From assembly GCF_001522545.3 (NCBI RefSeq), contig NC_031776.1:28283634-28347633 (forward strand): DNA of 64,000 nucleotides, in the 5' to 3' direction. Origin of the DNA: Parus major (taxonomy: Eukaryota; Chordata; Aves; Passeriformes; Paridae). Below are positions 25,401-37,400 of the stretch, piece after piece; position 1 is the first letter of the stretch, and each line of letters begins with the position of its first letter. Below the pieces are notes generated by a model that was given only the letters and a program-made list of their open reading frames with translations, searched no databases and was not told the origin of the DNA. A program made the translations under genes and the position numbers.

Positions 25401-28400
25401 TGGGACTGGGTGAAGGCAGGGAAAGGAGAAGGAAAAGAGGCACAAAGCAAAGGGCACTGGGAGTGGAAATACCTGAGCCTTGGGCTCATGAACTTTAATC
25501 CCAGGTCTAACATACCCTTCCTTGGACCAGGCACCATCTTGCTATTTTGCCACCTGACAAGCCTGTGCAAGCAGTGTAAAGACTTGCTTAAAAATATCTT
25601 TCAAGGTATCTTACAAAATATCTTAAGTCTCTACTTAACTGCATTTACTTCTTTAATAAACGTATAGCTTAAATGGAAACTATTTCTGTTCCCTCCACTC
25701 TTATTTATTAATAGAAAATGGGATAAATCCTGGACCATTACATCTTTTCAGAATGAACAGAAATACATCTCAGGGACAAAGGAACAGATCTCAGAAAGCA
25801 TCTTCAGTATCAGAAAGATGTACTGAGATGGGGAACAGATGGGATGATCTCAGGATGCATCTGGCTTGGATTTAGATCCACAGAAAACATTTGTGTCCTT
25901 CCCATCAGCTGGAGTTATGGTGACCACACCACCTTCTTCAACCATGAAAAAGAAGAACTGATGTGGAGTAGACTGGTAAGGACAAATTAAATGTATTTAT
26001 TCTCCATAAACCAAATCTAAACAATTCCCAAGGTGGCGGAGAGAAGGAAAGGGGAACAGTGATCTGCCTTTGATTTCTCACCTCTTTTTGAGCCCTTCCC
26101 ATCATGGCACTCTGCCTGGAGTTCAGAGCAGAAAATCTGACAGAAAGACAGAAAACTATCAGAGAAGAGAGGGAATCAACTTTGCTAAACCACTGAGAAT
26201 TTCATGAGGGTTGCCAAGTAAAGAACAGCTTGTTCTGGAATCACCTGAAAACTGCCTTCAGGAGCTGAAAGTTTTTGCAGTCATTATTGTTCCTGATTTC
26301 CCTATGATTATTAGTATTATTTTTGCTATTATTATAACTTTTAGTTAAGAAAACTGCTTTGAGAAACATAAAAAAACCCAGAGATAAAATTATTATGCTT
26401 ACAAAATATTTAAATATTTTTAAACATTCATAAATATCAACACTGAAAAATATTTTTCTGTATTTTTAAGTCACTCTGAAGGAGCAAAACATCATAAGGC
26501 TTTTCCAGACACTCTGTACAAACAGTTAGGTACTGCAGATTATTGAGAGTGATGGAATTATTTTCTCCCTAGTCAGAAAAGGGGAAATCATGTATGGATA
26601 TATAGCTCAAGACTACAGAGTCCTTGGTGACTGGTATCAGTAGTGCATAAAGACTATTCACGAAGCAAGGAAAAAGCTTCTTGTGATATTCCAGTCAAGA
26701 CTTTGTTTCAATGCATATCTAAAGCTGAGAACACCCCTAACTTAACCTTTCAAATCTATTCTGTTTTTATTTAATAGTGTCCTGATGGCACCTTATCTTA
26801 CAAAGAAGTGTCCCCTTCTCCACTGCACACAGGCTGAATCCACAGCATCACAGCTGGCCACGTACTCAGCTCTGAGTTACCACAGAGGAGAGAAACAGAT
26901 CAAAGAAAATGTACAGGAAAGAAGAAAGAAAACAGATAAAAGGTAAAGAGACAGTTACCATATATTTCACCAAGTGCTGGGACAAAAGCTTCAGGCTTCT
27001 GCCCTGGACAGGAGGGCAGAGGAGAGGAGAGGGAGGTACTTCCTTTGCTCCTGGCCGAGATCAGCACCAGCACAGATAAGGTGTTTGCAAAAATCCCCAC
27101 AGGCAAAGTTCTATCCTAAGTGCCTGTCCTGCTGGGGACACCTTGAAGAAGCGGGTCAGGGGGAGGGAGGGGACCGATGGCAGCCCAGGAGGGGCTGTGT
27201 GTGCTTGGGGGCAGGACAGAGACCCCTGGGCAGGGCACAGAGCTGGCTGAGCCAGATGTTGGGATGGTGAAGCAGAGCTGCTCCTGCACACTGCCAAACC
27301 CCATGGGAGGGCTTGGAACAGAGGCAGTGCACACAGGGGACAGGCAGGAAAGGACCACAGGCAGCTGGATGCTTGGTTCTTTAAATAAAACCACCCATTT
27401 CCTGTCTTTTCTGCCTGTGCATGGGATACCAGATCCTCTCCTCACATTTCATGCATCCCCATCTCACTCTACAGACACACAGAAATCTTGGCTTCTTAAG
27501 CTCAGGTGAAGGTTTGACAGCAATCCTGGAGAAAGGATGACTAACCCCATGTCCAAGGAAGGAGAGCATGGGGATCACATTCTCCTGGGCGATGCACTGC
27601 AGGATCCTGGGTGCTCCGTACAGTCCTCCCATGCAGGAGGCCAGGGATGAGATGTACAGCCCTAGCAAAAACAAAAAACCCACCAAGGATACCTGGAGGA
27701 AGCAGAGAGAATGCAAAGGTCATTATGTTATGCCTTAAAGACACCCAAGCAGTCTTAAATACATGTATTTTAAAAGATTGCAGATATTTTCTAGTGTTGT
27801 TAAATGAACAGAGCAAGCCCTGGGAAAGCAGCAATTTAATTGGTCTGTGGTATAAAGTACAAGCAATTAATACAGGAAAATTATCCCATAAAAGTAATTT
27901 AATACTGAACATCCTGTACCGACAGAACCATTTTACAAGCTCATATCCAAGAAATTCTCTGTTACTTGGAGCAATTGCAGCAAAGCAGCAGCTATTAGAT
28001 TCCCCTTAAGTAAATGGAAGTGAGTTTATTTCAGGCGAAATCACTTATATACAGAGCACATCATATACAGGAAAAGCTGCCCAAGCTTCCCACCATCCAA
28101 AACAGGAAGCAAAACCCCTGTGTCTCAGAGGGGAAAACCAATCCTGAAAGAAAACCCACAGTAAAACCAAATCAAAATTGCCACTTAAGTAAATGGCATC
28201 TCAAAAAACACGCTCCAAAGGATATAATACAATGACCTTATTTTCCTGTCTTCAATGAGAAAAGAATTTCCTTTGGCCAACATGAAACATTAATAAAAAA
28301 AAATTTAAAGCCATAGTGCTAACAAGGCTGGTTTTAGAACTGGTTTCTGAAGCACCCTTTCAAGCTGGGAGCATCTCCTGCAGGTGTGGAGTGAAAGGAA

Positions 28401-31400
28401 GGACAGCTGCTGGTCTGGCACACAGAAGTGAGGACTGGGGTCCCCTAAGCAGGTCCCCACTGCTGAGAGCTGCAAGCACAGACAGAGTATCTAAAAAACC
28501 CCACCCAAATACACAAAACCCCACAATATAAACACTGTGCAAGAAAGCTTTGAAATGGGAGTGCTCCTGGCACTGCAGTGTAAGGGCATGGACAGAAAAA
28601 ATAAGGAAAACAAGGTCTAGGGTCACCTGAGACAACCCCAAGTCCTGCAAGACCACAGAGGTCTGACAGCCAGCAGCCAGGCACAGAGAATGGCAAGGCA
28701 TGGGGACAATTCCAGCACAAAGCCCAGACAGAGAGAAAAACCCCACATTTTGGTCCAAATCCAACATCTTCATACTCTTTTGAAGAGAGAGCTGGAGGTG
28801 CAGACAAATATCTGTGGCAGAGGATGTCACCAAATGCAGGTCCCCTGCATCCCACATGTCCTTTGCTCCCACCCCTACTTCCTTGGAAAAAGGGTCTAAA
28901 TGAACACAGGTCTTCCCAGCTTCTGTCCCCCCTGAAGTCAGGTGCTTTATTAGGAGGAATGACAAAAATTTACATGGCTAAGATGACAAAGATGATTCAA
29001 GCTACATCTGGCTTCTTTTTTTTTTTTAATTGTCTACAAAAAATCTGCAGGCAGCAAAAAGAGATTGGGTAAAAAGCCATAAAAAGCTTCCTGTTGGGGA
29101 AGGCATGTGAAATTAATGTCATGATCCAGACCTGTTCAAGCTTCCTACCACAACATTTCCCCATGAAAATCCACTTGGCCTTGCGAATTGTATCTTGTGG
29201 GACAGAAGGAACCTGAGGCAAAGATGAGCAGATACCAGCTCTCATTAGACCAAGAGACAGACACTCAGTGGGGAATCCTCCCTTCCCTCTTCTCTAATCC
29301 TACCCTGCTCTGAGAAATACTCAGAAGAAACAAACAGTTGTTCCAGACATCATATATTATTTTAGCAGCCAAAAATGCTTGCATTTAAATGTGCTACTTG
29401 ACATTCAAATCAGGGTTAGAGGGGAAGAGTCCCTTTCACCAAGGCTGATGAAAGGCTTTGCTATGTGTTTTGAACATAGAGGGTGTGAATACATTGCAAG
29501 GAATTGGCAGTTGGAGCTCATTAGAAGTGAAATTACTGAATCTCATTTTTATGTTTAAAAAGCCAAACAAATATTGTAACAGAGAAAAGCAGCCAAGCAC
29601 TCACTCACCTGTGATAGAAAGGGAGAGTTTGGAGGAACAATGGGCTCTCCTCCCTTCCTCTCTCCAAAGTCATTAAAATCTAAAGTATCGTCTAATAATT
29701 CAGAGAAGAAACATGAATATTGCACCATTTGTTTGTTCCATATTAGGGGAAAGAAAATTGAATTTGCTTTTTTGGAGGGGGGTGTTTGCTTGTTTGGTTG
29801 GTTTTTTTTGTATTTGACATTATTAAATATCTTCTCATTCATTAGTAGGAGATTTTTCATTTTCCCCCTGAGGGTCTGAAGTTAAAGCACAGCTTTAACA
29901 ATCTCTTTCTCTTCAGCAGATTCATCTAAAGCTGATTCTTTTGGTTACTGCACTTTTTGCCCATTAAGTCACTGACATACAAAGAGGTTGCCTTAGAGAA
30001 GGCAGGTTAATTCCTTTTTTCCCTGAAAGAGAGGTGTTTTTGGTTTTTTTTACTTCAGCAGGAAGTGGCAGAGCCCCACCAATAATTTGAGATTATTTGG
30101 GGGGGGTGGAAGAAGTTTAGAGCTGCAATTACTTAAGAAACAAAGCCAGAATTTCTAATTGATATTTTAGACTAAAACCATGTTACATAGATCAAACTAT
30201 GTAAACTTCTCAGCTTCAAATGAATCACAAAAAAAATTGTGTCAAATACAACAAACCCATGATTTTGGATAATACTGAATAACAGAAAATTATATCCCAT
30301 CCAAAGAAAGACAATGGCACACACCAAAAACTCTTGCTCTCCTTTCAGAAGCCTGCAGTGGTAAGGTTCATTGTGTGTTACACTACAACCCCTCCCTCGT
30401 GTAAATACTCTGTGTGGAATGTCTCGAGTTTAATAATCCTATTGCTCGCCCTGCAATTACAGCCTGCTAGATATGGAAATGTGAGCTTCGCTTGACTTAG
30501 TCAAGATAAGCAGGGGGGTTCTTTAGAGATTTCAGTTTGGTCTAAGCTTTCACCAATGAGAAAGGAGACATTGAATAAAATACAGCATTTATCATCAGAC
30601 CACATTACCATACTTTAGCTCTTAAAACTATTGCTGGGTGATTATGCCAAGATTTGGCATTACGGGATATGCTGGTGAATGCAAGGCTATTCAAATCAAT
30701 TGTTCACTGGGATTTGCAATGGGGAAATCCCCCTGAATTTTAATGAGGGATGTGTTCCCAAATTCCTTAGGCTTTTGGAAAACTCAAGCACTTAGTAAGG
30801 CAGATGGCAACCTGAAAGCACCATTATACAAAACCACAAATTACCTTCTCTGCTATCATGAAGTCATAGCGGAGCGACTGACGGGTACAAACGGCTCCCA
30901 GCAAAAAAACAAAGACCATGTACAGAAACCACCTGCAAACAGCAAAAATAAACCCATTTCTTCACAGCAAGACAAGACCATTGAGAATTCTGGCACTAAG
31001 AGAGCCAGGAGACAGTCAAATGCCCACAAGTGGGGGTCTGCAGTCACTCTGCATGGTTCCTAAATGATTTAGCTTCAGGGATAAATTTGACACCAATCCT
31101 TTTTACTTACCCACAGTGATGTGGCAGGGACAGCTGCAGCATGACTGCAGGTACCCCTGAGGGAAGCTCCCTGCACTCCTTAGGTGTGCAGGGGGTAATG
31201 GTATCAACTAAAGGAGGGTCAATTCAGATGAGCTGCACATTTTCTACAATAAGGGAGGTAAAAGATGGGAATACGCTGCCCAAAGAGGTGGTGGATGCCC
31301 CATCTCCAGAAACATTCAAGGTCAGGATGGATGGGGCTCTGAGCAACCTGGTCAGGTTGAATGTGGGAATTCCAAGCACAGAAAATACTCAAAATCTTGT

Positions 31401-34400
31401 GCATGCAATCCCAGACAGAAATGAATACAAGGTTCAACCTGAGACCTTAGAGACCAGATTCAGAGACAATGGGCAAGAATGTGAGTTCATAGTTTAGACA
31501 GAAAGACATTAAGCTAGGTAGTAGAAAGTTTTAAGGTTTTAAACTTAAGATACAGAAATAGATAAAAAGGTAATAAGAAGTTTTAAAGTGTAGCAAGTAG
31601 TTTTGTGTACCATTATATGATAGGTTAAGATAGTCCTCATTGTGGCAAAGACATATAAGACAAAATAATTAACAATTGGTGTGAAAGTAAAAACATTCTT
31701 TTGTAGCAGTAGTTAATTAGCTAATTAACCTTTAAAAGACCTTGTAACTTGTGGTCTTGTGACCACAAATATCTAGCAAACATAGTGAAGACATTCTCAC
31801 CTTCATGAAACTACAGAAGAAGAAGAATAAATCATGATTTAAGACATCTCCCAGGGGTCCCATCTCTCTTAAAATCCCAAAAGTTGAAGAAGTCTGAGCT
31901 CACTGCAGAGGGTTGGACTGGATGGCCTTTAAAGGTCCCTTCCAGCCCAAACCATTCTGTGATTCTGAGGCTCTGCAGGTACACAGGTTCCCCCATACAG
32001 CACAGCCAGCCTGCTCTGCAGCCTCAGCCAGGAGCCTCTTCTGGTGTTCTGGCCTCTCCATACTCAGACTGGGGGATAATTTTGTCTGTAAAGCCCAGAC
32101 AGCAGAGAAGGGAATGACCACAGCCTTGGATAGATGGATTCATGGGATACTTCTGTGTCCTGTGGAATCCCCCCTCTTAAAACAAGCACCAATTTCAGCA
32201 GGAATCCCTCCGAATTGTGAATTTTCCTTCCTGACTGAATATTGGTACACAATTAAAAGAAATAATTTCAAAGGTAATTTAGGTGGCAATAAAAGTAGGC
32301 AAGAAAACCTACAAGGACTTTTTCTTTTTTCAATATGCAGCAGTGAAAAGTTCTCCTGGAAAGCAGCATTTCCTTAGGAAGAGCACGACTTGGCGATGCA
32401 GGGCCTCTGTTTCCCCTGACTGGCAGGTGGGTAGGTCATCTCACCTCTCTTGGCCTCATTGTCCCAGTAACAAAAAAATACAAAATTTTGATACTTCTTT
32501 TCTATTTATATAGAAAAAAGGGGGGAAAAAAGTAATAACCTCCCCCTGCCTTTGACATTAACAGCAGTGAATGACAAAAACATCCCACTCCCAAGCCTTG
32601 GAGAACTCTGCATCCCACCCTGGGACAGCCAGGCTGCAGCAGCACAAGCACCCCAGCACAGATCCCACCCAGCAGTGGAAAGACTGAGCACTAGCAAACA
32701 TCTCCAGCCCACCCAGAGTATGTGGTGGTAATGGATGACAATTTGAATGAGAGCCACACTTTCATTTTCCAGATGGCTGAGTAATAAAAGGCTGATGGGA
32801 ATATGAAATAGGTTGGTCACACTCAGGGCAGTCTCCAGAGCAAATTTTCCCTAATCAATGACTTACGAGGTGCCAATAGCAGCCAGAGACCCCAGAGGGA
32901 TGTTGGAAGAAGGCTTCTGAAGATCTCCACTCATGTTGAACCCAGCCATCACACCTGTATTTTGCAGACACACATGCAATTCAGAGTCAATCTAAGTTAC
33001 AGGATATATAATACACATTGCAATATGTAATATAATTTGTTTGCTCATTGATTGTTTCAGAACAGTAACTATAACAGTAACTATATCAGCTCATTGCACT
33101 GCCACAATGCAAAATGCACAGACAAATACTGGCCCCCATCAATTATTTGGTAAAAAACTGTTCATGTTTTTAACAGAAGCAAGGCACCACTAACATGTCA
33201 AAGAAGCCTCTGTCTGGTTTGAACAATGCTGAGGGGAAACCCTCAGTATGTGAACAAAACCCATCTTATCTTCACACAAACCTAACAGGAGACAATGCTG
33301 CCCAGTTGTTGAAAAGAGAAATGCCACTGTTCATCAGGGCAGCCCATGCAGCAGGTGGTACAGCCCTCAGACCAGATCCATTGCAGGCATTCACAGGGGA
33401 CAGCCCCTGCTATGAAACAGACTGTCCTGTCCACATTGAATGATGATCACATTAGCAGAGGGAATAACAGTGCTCTCGGCACGTAGGTGGCACCTTCCAG
33501 CCAAGGGATCTGCTTTGGAAGTAGGCATTATCTCTGCCTCACAGATAGGGAAACAGAAACGCTGAGAGGGCAAGTGATTGTCCCAGTGTCACGTAGAAAA
33601 CACATGGCAGGACTAAGAATAAAATACTGAACTGTTATTTTAGGCCAGAGTACAAGGTATTATACAATCAGGGACAGTCCTTAGCCTAAAAAATTACTAT
33701 CTAAAGATGCAAGAGAGGGAAACAGGATGAAGCAGAGGATTAGAGTCTCTACATTAAGACTAGAAAGCCAAAGTACAGATTGGTTAAGGAGCTTTGTCCA
33801 TAGTTGAAGGAGGAGTCATACCACACTTGTCAAGAAAACAGAGATTCCCTTGTCACATTATGCCACATAAGTCACATAAGTTTTCTTAGAAGACTTCGGG
33901 TGTGTGCTATAAATAAAAATAAAAAAAAAATAAAAATCTGTGGCTTAGAATCCTGATGAGAATTTGGACAACTTGAAGGCAGGACCAAAGACTTCAGGAA
34001 GCTAACTTCTGCCCATCACTGTCCCCATCGGGATGTCAGACTAATGTCTTCATAAGGACACGTGGCCAGGAGCCAGCCAGCAGTGCTGATGGCACTGTCC
34101 CTGGGGCCAGGGTGAGATCACCACAGAACAATGGGAAGGAGGATGCCAGCACCATGGCACTCACAGCATCTGGCAGCCCTGGCAGCAGGGGACGGACCAC
34201 ACACCAGTCCACCACGGCTGCCAAGCCCAGCAGCCGTTCCTCGTGTTCAGAGGACATAAGAATGACAAAGTCAGTCTCTGCAGCTGCAAATCTGAGTGAC
34301 TACAGCTCTAAATCAGCAACAGCCCATTGCATTTTAAAGCTCAAATACTGATTGCTGCTTGGAAGGGTTTTTTCCCAAGATGAAGGATAGACAAGAGCCG

Positions 34401-37400
34401 TGGGACCAATCTCGGGGTAAAGGGGACAAACCCAAATCAGCCAGATGGATGCCCTCCCTATTCCCTACAGACCTTGGCCTTTGATGAGCTGTCAGCAATG
34501 GCTGTGTTGCTAATCATAGAACACAAACTCTGCTCTGCTCTGTCCCAGACTTTGCTGTGCATCTTCATGGCACCATCTCCACATCTGCTCAAAGGGTATT
34601 GTAACACATCCTCTCCTTGCTGCCCTGCCATGAGGACAGCACATAAATGAGAACAAGGCACTCTCATGCTGCCAAACACATTCAGGGCTTTCTTTATTTA
34701 TTATTAATGTTTTTTCCCTGATCATCACCTTTTTTCCCCCCTTGATCAAGTCCACTCACCAGCCATCTTTTCCTGTCATCTCCACCATGGAGCCAGAGCC
34801 CCGACAGCCGTTCCCTGGTCCCCACAGAACCCTGGCTTTCCTCAGCTCCTGGAAGAGCTTTTCCTCCAAATTCAGACCAGATTTGAATCCTTGACACCAT
34901 ACTGAAGGCATTACAAATCGAGTTCTTAATTTTCTCCTGGAAGACTATTTTGTGGATATGCTCCTAAACAGCACAGCTAAAAGTCTGTCAGCTGCTCTGG
35001 TTTTCCCTAGATAACACTTCCATGCAGTGTTCAAGCCCTGCTCCTTTCAAACAGCTACACAACAGGCTTAGCTAGAGGTGAGAAAAGTTAGGAAGGCAGA
35101 AGTCCATGGAAATGGTCACAAATATGCTAAATAAAGTCTCTATGAAGCACTCTTTGATGACATGCTACTTTGCAATTCAGAGACAAAGCAGAAAACTCAG
35201 AATTCTCTGAATTTTTCTTCTAAAGGGAACAAACTATTGTCAGGAGGACAGCTGTTAATCTCATGTGCTTCTTGGCCAGGTTACTCAAACATCTGGCACC
35301 ACCTTTAAATCTTCCAGCTTGAGTCACCTCTCCCTCATCCAAAGTCCTGCCTCAGCAAAGCACTGGGGAAACACCAAAATGGCATTTTCTGGACCGAACA
35401 TAAAAAAGTTGAAGACGTGAGTCATCGGCACAGCGATGACTGCACAGCCCAGGCTGCCTCGTTGCCTCCCTCCCACAGACCCACACACGCTCAGGAGCAG
35501 CCAGAGATGACTTCCCAGAGCCCAGATAAAGAGGATCTTGAGACTGATGATTGACCTCCTGCCCAGCAGTGACCAGGGGTCACACCCAGGCCACTGCACA
35601 CCACTAGCTTCTGTCAGGGCTCCCAGGAGGTCACCAGAGTTTCATGGGTTCCAGAACCAAAGGTCAAGGCCACCACAGAGGGAACTAAGTCAGATATTTT
35701 CAGCCACTCCAGCAAAAGCCATCTCCTCTGTGCTGCAATGATGACTGACACGACCAGTGCAAAGGTATGGGCAACCTGGTAGTACAGATATATGAGCAAT
35801 GCCAAAGACAGCTCTCCACCACCACCCAAATGTGATTTTCCAGACAGGATGACAGCTGCCTAAGAGCAGCTCTGAGAGGGTCTTTTGCAAGCAGCTGGCT
35901 GAGCAATGCACTTTTCAATGAAAGGACAACCTGACTAATTAAAAAAAAATTAACAGCTTAAACTATCTCCACCATTCATAGCCTCAGTTATCCTCTGCCA
36001 GAGAACTGATCTGACTTGCAAGAAGCCACAAAAAGCCTTGTCAGAGATTCTAGCTGCTCAGCAGAGGAAAAACCCCACACTTGCATCTAAAACTCAGCAA
36101 CACAGAGAGATGGGGATGTTCCTTCCTTCAGACACAGGCCTATCCCTAGGGAAATGGCCAATCCCTTCTAAGTCAAGCAGTCATATCTGCAGATTGTCCA
36201 TGGAGAAAATTATCCACCTCTCTGTTTCAATGAGATAGCAGACTGGATTTTCCACACTGGCTATTATCTTAGAGAGCAGCAGATAGTGACAAAGCTTCTG
36301 GACAAAGAAGCATGAAAACACAGTCAACCCAGCCAGGAAATTATGGCTGAGACAGTCTGTACATGGCTGCTATTCCCAGTGTAATCTGGTCCTGGGCATC
36401 ATCCAGGCAGTGGATGTGTGCATGAGGGGACCACCTACACTGTGTGTCAGACACAGCCATCAGCCCCACCAGCCATGGTCTGTAGCTGCAGATACAATCG
36501 CTCCTGCAAACGCCCAGTGCATTTTTCAGTGAACACACTATGAAATATAAAAGGTGGTTTTTTGTCTTTCACCCAGGAGGTGAAGAATGGAAAATCTTAG
36601 ATAAGGCTTGTAGCTAATTTTTTTAAAGGGCCAACCTCTCCAGTGATGTAAGCTGGCACCTCGCCATAGACTTCAATGGAGTTGCGCCAGTTTACATCAT
36701 CTGATAACTTAGCCCAAAACTTCCAAATCTATTTGCTGTCATTTTGCAAGTGCCAGATATGGTTTATTTCAGAACTGGTTTCTGTGCAGTGATATTTTCC
36801 ACTAACGCCACTTCAAACGACATCTTACTTTCTTGTATCACAAGACAACACACTTCTTTCATTAGACAGAAAACCTGGGGGATTTAGTAGAAAAATGTTT
36901 TTTGCACAAGAGAAGCAGCATTTATCTTAATTTTAAAAATGCACTGACGGCTGTGTGGCTGCTGGGCTCCCCAGATTCCCTCCCTGTTGAAAAGTCCTGG
37001 CTGGGTGGGTATCCAAGTGTTCACCTATCACAGCACAGCAGCAAAATGTGTGCACTGAGGAGGTATTTACAAACCTGCAGAAGAACAGCTGGTTAATGAA
37101 CAGCATCTCTACTGGGGCACGTTCACATCTTCCACAGAGTGCATTTCATTTTGAAGCTGGCAAATCCAAGTCTTCCATGCCCATGCTCTCCCATTTAGGC
37201 CAGCTCTAGGTGTATGTTTTGGATCTCCTGGCTACTTCCCTATGGCTAAATGACAAACTTGGGGGAATAAAGCCAGCTTCACTGAACATGCAGCTGAAAT
37301 GGATTTTTCACAGGTAGCAAACAGATGAGCCTCTGTTTACCAGCGCTCAACCATAAAACCGGAGTAACTTCACTCACATTGCAGGAGTTGTACCAATAAA

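Larger units (their letters stand above)
30933..32866 (-). other. SLC12A8 intron 6
   Basis: A 1.9-kb intron largely occupied by a CR1 fragment interrupted by an LTR-like insertion, followed by a MIR-like relic near 32.43 kb. Confidence 0.85.

Noticed and set aside
31141..31497. 118-codon plus-strand open frame
   Set aside because: It reads through the non-coding CR1 3' region into the LTR-like insertion, so it is not a gene.
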